Shown: piece by piece, positions 57,869-64,000 of the stretch | Numbering within the stretch: position 1 is the first letter of the stretch | Layout of the letters: each line of letters opens with the position of its first letter | From: VAZQ01 sp035293945 | GTDB lineage: Bacteria > Pseudomonadota > Alphaproteobacteria > Rhizobiales > Xanthobacteraceae | Assembly (NCBI GenBank): GCA_035293945.1 | Contig: DATGLV010000024.1 | Location: 613,498 to 677,497, forward strand | Direction of reading: 5' to 3' | DNA: 64,000 bases | Program-made: the position numbers and the translations under genes | Notes under the pieces: model-generated | What the model saw: only the letters and a program-made list of their open reading frames with translations | Database searches by the model: none | What the model was told of the DNA's origin: nothing

Positions 57869-58072
57869 GGCTCAAATCCTCGCAGCTTGAAGTTCACGGG
57901 GGAGCGAGACGGCTCCTCCCACCAGTGACGTTTGGCGCGCCGCGAAATCGACAAATGACATCGGCCGCCGGTTAGCGCGTCCTGCGTCCTTTGTGAACAG
58001 GCCCGACGTGGAAATGTTCAGGAAAATGAAGATACTGAACGAAATAGGTCAGCCAAAGGATGAGTGCGGCGC

Positions 58073-58546
58073 TCAGTCGGCTGCGGCGTCTTTCAGGGCC
58101 TGTATGTCGACCTTCTGCATTTTCATCATGGCGCCCATCACGCGTTCGGCCTTGCCGGCATCGCCGGCCAGGAGGTCGGGAAGCCCCGCATAGTTGATTT
58201 GCCAGGAGAGCCCGAACCGGTCCTTCAGCCAGCCGCACACATTGTACGAGCCGCCTTCGCCCAGCGCCGACCACAATCGGTCGACGTCCGCCTGCTCGGT
58301 GCACTCGACCAGGAGCGAGAATGCTTCGCTGAGCTTGAACGTGGGTCCGCCGTTGAGAGCGGTGAAACGCTGGCCTTCGAGCTCGAAAGAGACCACCATG
58401 ACGCTTCCCTTTGGGCCGGGACCATGATCGCCGTAGCGGGAGAGATGCGTGATGCGGGAATTGTCGAAGAGCGAGACATAAAAGCGCGCCGCGTCCTCGG
58501 CCTGATGATCAAACCACAGGAATGGTGTGATTCCACGAATGGCCAC
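58073..58546 (-). CDS. VOC protein of the 3-demethylubiquinone-methyltransferase-like (PF06983) type
   Basis: A 157-residue protein: ITPFLWFDHQAEDAARFYVS, LFDNSRITHLSRYGDHGPGP, KGSVMVVSFELEGQRFTALN, GGPTFKLSEAFSLLVECTEQ, CGWLKDRFGLSWQINYAGLP. The FLWF-x-x-x-AE-x-AA-x-FY, F-x-ALNGGP-x-F-x-FxxAxS and CGWL-x-D-x-x-G-x-SWQ blocks are the PF06983 signature. Despite the old name these are not methyltransferases. The tail AERVMGAMMKMQKVDIQALK is the usual C-terminal helix. Confidence 0.88.
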   Translation of the reverse strand: MAIRGITPFLWFDHQAEDAARFYVSLFDNSRITHLSRYGDHGPGPKGSVMVVSFELEGQRFTALNGGPTFKLSEAFSLLVECTEQADVDRLWSALGEGGSYNVCGWLKDRFGLSWQINYAGLPDLLAGDAGKAERVMGAMMKMQKVDIQALKDAAAD

Positions 58547-58644
58547 GGCTTAACTCCCCGATGAGCTTGTGATCGTCAAAGGACGCGCGGGGAGGGCCCC
58601 GATCCGACATTGCGCCAGGATTTTTTCAAAGCATGCGACCGGCA

Positions 58645-58926
58645 CTATGGCCGGCTTAAGGCGCCATAGCGCTGGGCCGCCTTGGCGCGGGCTTTGGCGG
58701 CCTCGACCGCGCGGTCGCGGGGCGGCGCCGTCGAGACGAGCTCATCGATGAGCGTGCGTGCCGCATGCGCGACTGCATCGACCGTGCGGTCGAAGACTTC
58801 TTGATTGGCCCGGGATGGCTTGGCAAATCCGGCGAGCTTGCGCACGAACTGGAGGGCGGAGGCGCGGATTTCCTCGTCCGTCGCCGGCGGTGCGAAATTG
58901 TGCAGCGTCTTGATGCTTCGACACAT
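58645..58926 (-). CDS. DUF2277 family protein
   Basis: A 93-residue protein starting MCRSIKTLHNFAPPATDEEI, then RASALQFVRKLAGFAKPSRA, NQEVFDRTVDAVAHAARTLI, VEAAKARAKAAQRYGALSRP. MCR-x-IK-x-L-x-NF-x-PPAT, LQFVRK-x-x-GF-x-KPS and the E-x-AKARA-x-A-x-RYG end are the DUF2277 signature, a helical cytosolic family of unknown function. GGAG precedes the ATG at 58926. Confidence 0.9.
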   Translation of the reverse strand: MCRSIKTLHNFAPPATDEEIRASALQFVRKLAGFAKPSRANQEVFDRTVDAVAHAARTLIDELVSTAPPRDRAVEAAKARAKAAQRYGALSRP

Positions 58927-59015
58927 GATTTTCTCCACTCCCTCGACGCGAGCATTTCAGCGGTCGAAGGAATCCTATTTATTGCCGCCCGCAGTTTCAA
59001 CGATGGGACACCGCC

Positions 59016-59981
59016 ATGCTGAGAATCGGAATACCCGACGACTATGCGGACGTGGCTCGAGCCCTGCCATCATTTGCAAAGATCGCGGGCCATGAGGTAT
59101 CGATCTGGACCGATGCGGCCCCCGATCTCGACAGCCTGGCCAAGCGCCTTGCGAACATCGAGGCGCTGGTGCTCCTGCGCGAGCGCACCCCGATCACGGC
59201 TGCTCTGGTGGCGCGTCTGCCGGCGCTCAAATTGATCACCATCAGCGGACCTTATCCCAACATCGATGTCGCGGCCTGCACCGCGCATGGCATTGCGGTT
59301 GCTGCCGCAGCGAACCGTCCCACAATGGCGACCCCTGAGCTGACCTGGGGGCTGATCATGTCCGCCCTGCGGCATATTCCGGGCGAGGTCGCGCGCCTCA
59401 AGGCTGGCGGCTGGCAGCGTCAGATGGGCCGCGTGCTGCACGGCAAGACGCTCGGCATCCTGGGCTTTGGCCGCATCGGCAAGGTGGTCGCAGGCTACGG
59501 ACGCGCCTTCGGGATGCGGGTCCAAGTGTGGTCGCGCGAGCGCGGGCAGGCCGAGGCACGCGCGGCGGGTTTCGAGATTGCCGATGGTCTCGATGCGCTA
59601 TTCGCCGGCGCCGATGTGCTCTCGGTCCACCTGCGGCTAACGAACGAGACCCGCGCCATGATCACGGGAGCGTTGCTTGCGCGCATGTCTTCGACCTCTC
59701 TGTTCGTCAACACCTCGCGCGCCGAGCTTATCGTGCCAGGTGCGCTGGTTGCGGCGCTCAAGGCCGGGCAGCCGGGTGCAGCAGCTATCGACGTATTCGA
59801 GCATGAGCCGGTTATCGGCGCGCGCGATCCGTTGCTTGCGCTGCCCAATGCGCTGTGCACGCCGCATCTCGGCTTTGTGGCGCTTGATCCGCTGGAGGAA
59901 TATTTCGCCGATCAGTACGATCGCGTGCTCGCCTTCGAGGCCGGGAAGCCGGTCGACGTGGTCAATCCGCAGGTGTTGTGA
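59016..59981 (+). CDS. D-2-hydroxyacid dehydrogenase
   Basis: A 321-residue NAD(P)-dependent enzyme. Rossmann motif GKTLGILGFGRIGKVVAGYG; catalytic Arg in FVNTSRAELIV, Glu in AIDVFEHEPV, His in LCTPHLGFVA. The N-terminal substrate domain has ALVLLRERTPITAALVARLP and the hinge ANRPTMATPELTWGLIMSAL. The R-E-H triad is intact, so it is active on a D-2-hydroxy or 2-keto acid (glyoxylate/hydroxypyruvate-like). It is convergent with a Bug-type binding protein, which suggests a carboxylate-use context (inference). Confidence 0.9.
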   Translation: MLRIGIPDDYADVARALPSFAKIAGHEVSIWTDAAPDLDSLAKRLANIEALVLLRERTPITAALVARLPALKLITISGPYPNIDVAACTAHGIAVAAAANRPTMATPELTWGLIMSALRHIPGEVARLKAGGWQRQMGRVLHGKTLGILGFGRIGKVVAGYGRAFGMRVQVWSRERGQAEARAAGFEIADGLDALFAGADVLSVHLRLTNETRAMITGALLARMSSTSLFVNTSRAELIVPGALVAALKAGQPGAAAIDVFEHEPVIGARDPLLALPNALCTPHLGFVALDPLEEYFADQYDRVLAFEAGKPVDVVNPQVL

Positions 59982-59998
59982 AAGTTGCAATTGCCTAG

Positions 59999-60112
59999 GT
60001 AGGGGCGGCCCGCGCCCGCCTTCCCTTTCGAGCGCATTGTCCTGGATCGGGCGGGCACACCAGGCGTTTACGCCCGTCTTCAACGGGCTATGGCGGGCCC
60101 CTACAAACAATT
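59999..60112. repeat. Palindromic intergenic repeat
   Basis: GTAGGGGCGGCCCGCGCCCGCC at the left is mirrored by GGCGGGCCCCTAC at the right, with GGCGTTTACGCC and GCCCGTCTTCAACGGGC hairpins between. It fills the gap between convergent genes. Parts recur at 57192 and, as GTTTACGCCCGTCT, at 28583. Confidence 0.65.
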
Positions 60113-61096
60113 CTATTCCACCCGCAAATTCAGCTTTTTGATCAGCGCCGACCACTTGGCTTCCTCGCGCTCGATGTCGGCGGCGTATTCTTCGGGGCTC
60201 GACGGCAGCGGATCGCCGCCGTCGGCCGCGATCCGTGCCCGCACATCCGCCGACGTAACGACCGTGCGCAGCTCCGCATTGATGCGGGTAATGATCTCCT
60301 TGGGCGTGCCGGCCGGCGCCAGCAGGCCGTAATGCAGAACCGCTTCGAAGCCTGGCAGGCCGGATTCGGCAACCGTCGGCACGTCGGGAAATAGGCTGGA
60401 CCGACTTGGCCCCGCGACCGCCAGCGCGCGCAAGCCGCCGCTCTGCAGGCTGCCCATGGCGGGCGCGATGACGTTGAAACCGACCGGCACGTGGCCGCCC
60501 AAGAGATCAGTCGTCAGTTCTGCGGTTCCCTTGTAGGGAATGATCGTCATCTCGGCGCCGGACATGGACTTGAACAGCTCGGCCGCGAGATTGCCGCCGG
60601 TTCCGGGCGGGGGCGTACCGAAATTGATCTTGCCGGGCTCGCGCTTGGCCATGCCGATCAGATCGGCGATCGATCTGGCCGCGAACGAGGGATGCGTCAT
60701 CAGCATCACGGGCGTCGAGGAGATGAGCCCGATCGGCGCGAAATTGCGCCGCGGATCGTAGCCCGGATTCGCGTAGAGGCTCGGGTTTATCGATGTTGAT
60801 CCGGTATGTGCGAGCACGAGCGTGTAGCCGTCAGGCACCGCGCGTGCGGCGAGACGCATCCCGATCACTCCGGCTGCGCCGCCGCGATTGTCGATGACGA
60901 AGGGCTGGCCGAGAGCGGCTGAGAGCTTGTCGGCGACGATGCGCGCCACCGCATCGACCCCGCCGCCGGCCGGGAAGGGCACGATGAGCGTGATCGGGTG
61001 CGAGGGATATTTGTCGGCGGCAGTTGCGGAGCGCGAGGCGAGCGCGATGGCGCTCGCCAAGCCGGTGAGAAAGATGCGGCGTGTTGCGTGGGTCAT
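60113..61096 (-). CDS. Bug-family (tripartite tricarboxylate transporter) solute-binding protein
   Basis: A 327-residue exported protein. MTHATRRIFLTGLASAIALA is a Tat-like signal, cleaved near TAA. YPSHPITLIVPFPAGGGVDA, VARIVADKLSAALGQPFVID, NRGGAAGVIGMRLAARAVPD, GYTLVLAHTGSTSINPSLY is the Bug signature (P-x-G-G-x-x-D; N-x-x-GA-x-G-x-I-G). It binds a carboxylate for a TTT or other importer; no membrane subunits are nearby, as usual for the expanded Bug family. A longer start at 61216 would run through a repeat and is rejected. Confidence 0.9.
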   Translation of the reverse strand: MTHATRRIFLTGLASAIALASRSATAADKYPSHPITLIVPFPAGGGVDAVARIVADKLSAALGQPFVIDNRGGAAGVIGMRLAARAVPDGYTLVLAHTGSTSINPSLYANPGYDPRRNFAPIGLISSTPVMLMTHPSFAARSIADLIGMAKREPGKINFGTPPPGTGGNLAAELFKSMSGAEMTIIPYKGTAELTTDLLGGHVPVGFNVIAPAMGSLQSGGLRALAVAGPSRSSLFPDVPTVAESGLPGFEAVLHYGLLAPAGTPKEIITRINAELRTVVTSADVRARIAADGGDPLPSSPEEYAADIEREEAKWSALIKKLNLRVE

Positions 61097-61138
61097 GAGG
61101 CGATTATGCGCAGTGGGGAGGCGGGCTGCCATGCCAAT

Positions 61139-61197
61139 CTTGTCCCGGCCCCCGAGCCCGGACCGTCCCGACCTCAGGCCCGCGGAGCCGGGACAAG
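61139..61197. repeat. Palindromic repeat upstream of minC
   Basis: CTTGTCCCGGC at 61139-61149 pairs with GCCGGGACAAG at 61187-61197, an 11-bp perfect stem with an interior GC-rich loop. It lies between the divergent Bug and minC genes. Confidence 0.65.
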
Positions 61198-61228
61198 GAA
61201 CGGGACAAGTGCGCAATGACGACGATCT

Positions 61229-61244
61229 TTAACCCTTCGTTAAC
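61229..61244 (+). promoter_or_regulatory. CtrA-binding site upstream of minC
   Basis: TTAACCCTTCGTTAAC fits the full CtrA box TTAA-N7-TTAAC without mismatch, 55 bases upstream of the minC start; a half site GGTTAACC follows at about 61263. CtrA is the alphaproteobacterial cell-cycle master regulator, so division-site selection would be cell-cycle timed here. Confidence 0.75.
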
Positions 61245-61298
61245 TGTCCGGCGCGCTAACTTGGTTAACCCATTGATAAGATTCGCAAGGGCCCGCCC

Positions 61299-62111
61299 GT
61301 GAACACCGCCGTCCAGACCCAGCAACCGATCCGGTTCCGTGCCCGTTCGTTTCTCGCCTTCGCGTTGACTCCTGAGCCGCCGGTTGCCGATTGGCTCGGC
61401 GAGCTCGAGAAATGCATCCGCAATTCGACCGGCTTTTTCCTCGGCAAGCCGGTCATTCTCGATCTTTCCGTCGTCAAGCTCAGCGAGCAGGCAATCTTGC
61501 ATTTGATCGAGCAGCTTGCCGAGCGCGGCATCAGAGTCATGGGACTGGAGGGCGCCGACCCGGCCACGGTCGGGCCGAAGCTGCCGCCGGTCCTCATGGG
61601 GGGCCGTCCGGGCGGCGAGGAGAAGGCAGCGCAAGCTTCCGCTCCGAAGCCTGCCCGCGACGTGCCAGAGACAACGCGAGCGCCGGCCGCCCTCAAGGAA
61701 GCCGCGCCGATGGAAGGGGCCCCGATGGAAGCCCCGCACATGGAAGCAGCTTCGGCGCCCGTCACGCCGTTGCGGCCCGAGCCCGCCTCGATGCTGATCG
61801 AAAGCCCGATTCGTTCGGGCCAATCGGTGATCTTTCCGTTCGGCGAGGTGACGGTGCTGGGCTCGGTTGCCTCCGGCGCCGAGATCGTCGCCGGCGGATC
61901 GATCCACATCTACGGCGCTTTGCGCGGCCGCGCGATGGCAGGCTCGTCCGGCGACTCGCGTGCGCGCATTTTCTGCAGCCGCAACGAAGCCGAGCTCTTG
62001 GCCATCGACGGCTACTATCAGACGGCCGAGAACATGGATGCGAGCCTGCGCGGCCGCGCCGTTCAGGTCCGGCTCGAAGAAGCCGGCCTCAATGTCGAAG
62101 CCTTGGACTAA
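61299..62111 (+). CDS. minC: Septum-site determining protein MinC
   Basis: A 270-residue FtsZ-assembly inhibitor with a GTG start. N-terminal domain 1-105: IRFRARSFLAFALTPEPPVA, VILDLSVVKLSEQAILHLIE, GIRVMGLEGADPATV. An Ala/Pro/Met linker (residues 108-165, with APMEGAPMEAPHMEAASAP) precedes the C-terminal beta-helix: IRSGQSVIFPFGEVTVLGSV, ASGAEIVAGGSIHIYGALRG, RAMAGSSGDSRARIFCSRNE, AELLAIDGYYQTAENMD. The G-G-S-I-H-I-Y-G-x-L-x-GRA-x-AG motif binds MinD. First gene of minCDE, behind a CtrA box. Confidence 0.95.
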   Translation: MNTAVQTQQPIRFRARSFLAFALTPEPPVADWLGELEKCIRNSTGFFLGKPVILDLSVVKLSEQAILHLIEQLAERGIRVMGLEGADPATVGPKLPPVLMGGRPGGEEKAAQASAPKPARDVPETTRAPAALKEAAPMEGAPMEAPHMEAASAPVTPLRPEPASMLIESPIRSGQSVIFPFGEVTVLGSVASGAEIVAGGSIHIYGALRGRAMAGSSGDSRARIFCSRNEAELLAIDGYYQTAENMDASLRGRAVQVRLEEAGLNVEALD

Positions 62112-62150
62112 CGCGTCAGTACAAATTGAACAGCGGAGAAGGGGACCAAT

Positions 62151-62966
62151 ATGGCCAAAGTACTCGTCGTGACATCCGGCAAAGGCGGAGTGGGCAAGAC
62201 GACCACGACCGCTGCGCTCGGTGCTGCGCTGGCGCAAACAGGCCAATCCGTCGTGGTGGTCGACTTCGACGTGGGCTTGCGCAATCTCGACCTGGTGATG
62301 GGAGCCGAGCGCCGCGTGGTGTTCGATCTCATTAACGTGGTGCAGGGGGTAGCCAAGCTGCCGCAGGCGCTGATCCGCGACAAAAGGATCGAGACGCTGT
62401 GGCTGCTGCCGGCATCGCAGACGCGCGACAAGGATGCCCTGACCGAAGAAGGCGTCGGCAAGGTGATCCGCGAGCTCAGGGCCAAGTTTGATTGGGTGAT
62501 CTGCGACAGCCCGGCCGGCATCGAGCGCGGCGCAACGCTTGCCATGCGCTTTGCCGACGAGGCGATCATCGTGACCAATCCGGAAGTCTCCTCGGTACGC
62601 GATTCCGATCGCATCATCGGGCTCCTTGATTCCAAGACCGAGAAGGCCGAGAAGGGCCAGCGCATCGCCAAGCACATCCTCATCACCCGCTACGATCCGG
62701 CCCGCGCCGCGCGCGGCGAGATGCTGAGCATCGAGGACGTCTTGGAAATCCTTTCGACGCCGCTCTTGGGCATCATCCCGGAGAGCGAGGAGGTGCTGCG
62801 CGCCTCCAATCTAGGCTCGCCGGTCACGCTCTCGAGTGCCGCGAGCGCGCCGGCGCGCGCCTATTCGGCGGCCGCGCGTCGCCTCAAAGGCGAAGAGGTC
62901 GCGATGGAGATCCCGCACGAAAAGAAGCGCCTCCTCGACAAGCTGTTCGGACGGAGAGCCGCATGA
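62151..62966 (+). CDS. minD: Septum-site determining ATPase MinD
   Basis: A 271-residue ParA-superfamily ATPase. Deviant Walker A VTSGKGGVGKTTTTAALGAA, switch I VVVDFDVGLRNLDLVMGAER, DWVICDSPAGIERGATLAMR (Walker B) and VTNPEVSSVRDSDRIIGLLD. The membrane-targeting amphipathic helix is HEKKRLLDKLFGRRAA at the end. It recruits MinC to the membrane and oscillates with MinE. AGAAGGGG precedes the ATG; its stop overlaps minE as ATGA. Confidence 0.97.
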   Translation: MAKVLVVTSGKGGVGKTTTTAALGAALAQTGQSVVVVDFDVGLRNLDLVMGAERRVVFDLINVVQGVAKLPQALIRDKRIETLWLLPASQTRDKDALTEEGVGKVIRELRAKFDWVICDSPAGIERGATLAMRFADEAIIVTNPEVSSVRDSDRIIGLLDSKTEKAEKGQRIAKHILITRYDPARAARGEMLSIEDVLEILSTPLLGIIPESEEVLRASNLGSPVTLSSAASAPARAYSAAARRLKGEEVAMEIPHEKKRLLDKLFGRRAA

Positions 62967-63232
62967 GCGTGTTCGGCCTGTTCTCCCGGCGCGGCTCGGC
63001 GCCGGTCGCGCGCGAGAGGTTGCAGATCCTGCTTGCTCACGAGCGCGGCTTCCGCAACGGCAAATCCGACCTGCTCGCGGTCCTGCGCGAGGAGATTCTC
63101 GCCGTGATCCAGAAGCATGTGTCGGTCGACCCCGACAATGTGCAGATCAAGATGGACCGGGGCGATGCCGTCTCGCTCTTGGAGATCGACATCGAGATTC
63201 CCAATTCCGCCGGGCTGTTGAAGAGCGCTTGA
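62963..63232 (+). CDS. minE: Cell-division topological specificity factor MinE
   Basis: An 89-residue protein: MSVFGLFSRRGSAPVARERL, QILLAHERGFRNGKSDLLAV, LREEILAVIQKHVSVDPDNV, QIKMDRGDAVSLLEIDIEIP. The N-terminal amphipathic membrane helix SVFGLFSRR, the anti-MinCD contact helix (A-x-x-RLQILLAHER) and the beta-sandwich topology domain are complete. Length is normal. Coupled to minD by a 4-base overlap. Confidence 0.95.
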   Translation: MSVFGLFSRRGSAPVARERLQILLAHERGFRNGKSDLLAVLREEILAVIQKHVSVDPDNVQIKMDRGDAVSLLEIDIEIPNSAGLLKSA

Positions 63233-63247
63233 GGCCATCAAGAACTC

Positions 63248-63318
63248 TTCCTTGTTTTTCTGTCTCATTCGAGGGATGCACTCCAGGCCGCCGCGGTTGT
63301 TGAAAACAACGAATTAAC
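63248..63318. repeat. Diverged half copy of the 14.1-kb inverted-repeat element
   Basis: TTCCTTGTTTTT(C)TGTCTCA and GGATGCACTCCAG match 14208-14247, and the following GTTGTTGAAAACAACG, AATTAACAAGCGG matches the reverse complement of 14078-14110 (GTTGTAAAAAACAACG, GATTAACAAGCGG). One arm only; the partner arm is absent. Confidence 0.65.
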
Positions 63319-63784
63319 AAGCGGAGTTCGCTGGACTGCCGCCCGTCGCTGAGACACGGATCGACCGGCCAATATTGAGGCCGGTTCCGGTTCATTGATT
63401 TCCCTCAACAATTTCGGGTTCGAATTGCTAGGACGCTAGGACGTAACTGCCCAGGTTGGTTAGGCTGTGCGCAGCGCACTGAGCAAGGTTTCGGGTTGTT
63501 GCACAAGGGTATCGCTGGTGCTCACGGCACGGGGTGGGCAATGGTAGCTCCCGGCAGAGCGGCCCGTTCCACCAGCCTATCATCACGGCGGGCAGCCGAA
63601 CGCCTTCAAGGGTACAGGGTGGGCGAAATCGCGTGGGCGGGCTCTTCCATTGCCACGAACCTCAATGGCGATTTTGCCTACGCGGTTGAGCACTCCGGCA
63701 GGTTCGACCGCGTGGGCAACGCGCTATAGAGATGTTCGCAAGCAGCGCGGCCCGTGCAGGCGCGTTGCCCACCTACGCTCGCTC

Positions 63785-63857
63785 GTAGCCCGGATGAAGC
63801 GTAGCGTAATCCGGGAAAGCTGGTTCCCGCATTTCGCTTTCGCTCCATGCGGGCTAC
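63785..63857. repeat. GTAGCCCGG-type interspersed repeat
   Basis: GTAGCCCGGATGAAGCGTAG followed by CGTAATCCGGG and then GCATTTCGCTTTCGCTCCATGCGGGCTAC, giving two nested imperfect palindromes whose outer ends GTAGCCCG/CGGGCTAC pair. Common as dispersed copies in proteobacterial genomes. Confidence 0.6.
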
Positions 63858-64000
63858 ATACTGACGGCGGTATCGTGTTCGCGCACGGAGCCAGCGTGCC
63901 GGGTTGAGCGGGCTCGGATGCTTCTGGCCTATCGGAAGACTCCGTCTTTTTTTGCGGTGGCACGGAGTTTGGGTGCCCATCACCAGACCGTCCAACGCTG

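Larger units (their letters stand above)
63233..64000. other. Repeat-rich interval to the window end
   Basis: No credible gene in about 770 bases. It contains the second copy of the palindromic element seen at 14115 (63248-63318), then a patchwork of short repeats including the widespread GTAGCCCGGATGAAGCGTAG, CGTAATCCGGG type (63784-63860). Frames that look open are made of these repeats. Confidence 0.55.

Noticed and set aside
61104..62675. A 523-codon minus-strand open frame
   Set aside because: It covers minC and minD in antisense and has no recognisable domain or ribosome site.
63496..63729. 77-codon frame after minE
   Set aside because: Composed of dispersed intergenic repeats (GGCGAAATCGCG-type and GCGTTGCCCAC-type); no protein features.
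1..64000. tRNA, rRNA, CRISPR array, replication origin
   Set aside because: Looked for by eye; no cloverleaf with CCA end, no rRNA core sequences, no regular spaced repeats and no DnaA-box cluster were seen. A tRNAscan or Infernal run would settle the RNA part.

Overview
The window reads as a chromosomal segment of a GC-rich alphaproteobacterium, most likely Rhizobiales (Bradyrhizobium / Xanthobacteraceae-like). The basis is the guaB - MAPEG - rsmB - guaA order, a minCDE operon behind a CtrA-type box, a Bug-family solute-binding protein, many rhizobial-style palindromic intergenic repeats and a strong GC3 bias. I see no rRNA, tRNA or CRISPR array. The placement is an inference from gene content; no phylogeny was run.

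Layout. 0-7.3 kb: secreted proteins, namely four members of one uncharacterised exported family (one cut by the window edge), a small repeat-type exported protein, a PEP-CTERM-like surface protein and a glycine-rich exported protein. 7.5-10.8 kb: an RND efflux permease without adaptor or outer-membrane partner. 10.8-14.3 kb: a low-GC accessory patch with a DUF6572 gene, an IS3-family wreck, one intact and one broken SUKH immunity gene, a toxin-like remnant and a palindromic element that recurs at 63.2 kb. 14.4-19.6 kb: the housekeeping block guaB, MAPEG, rsmB, guaA. 19.6-25.3 kb: an accessory segment bracketed by related short repeats, with an ArsR-controlled SRPBCC operon, an alpha/beta hydrolase, a Tat-exported amidohydrolase and an IS21 end. 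25.6-27.7 kb: recQ, interrupted by one in-frame TGA exactly where the fourth zinc-ligand cysteine belongs.

27.8-40.5 kb: YdeI, TMEM175, an ECF sigma factor with its ABM neighbour, an orphan VapC, and cioAB (cyanide-insensitive quinol oxidase) between two 90%-identical carboxymuconolactone-decarboxylase-like genes; further out lie two independently broken copies of a GFA-family gene. A large GHKL ATPase with an Ig-like region and a Tat-exported esterase follow. 40.7-43.5 kb: an alkylation-repair cassette (ada, divergent ogt, 2OG-Fe(II) oxygenase) with a shared inverted repeat as likely Ada operator. 43.6-50.3 kb: small enzymes, a second ArsR-SRPBCC pair, an SDR, a methyltransferase, and a scar at about 49.04 kb where two genes have both lost their 5' halves.

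50.4-55.8 kb is the most coherent regulatory unit. A sensor kinase and an NtrC-type sigma-54 activator are followed by a well-matched sigma-54 promoter, twin palindromic activator sites inside the end of the activator gene, a two-domain protein with a His-rich linker, an ArsB/NhaD-type transporter and a truncated MFS gene. A second scar at about 55.75 kb removed the 3' ends of two convergent genes. 56-61 kb holds VOC, CMD, MAPEG, DUF2277, a D-2-hydroxyacid dehydrogenase and a Bug-type binding protein; 61.2-63.2 kb is minCDE. About a dozen broken or truncated genes show that the accessory parts are decaying.
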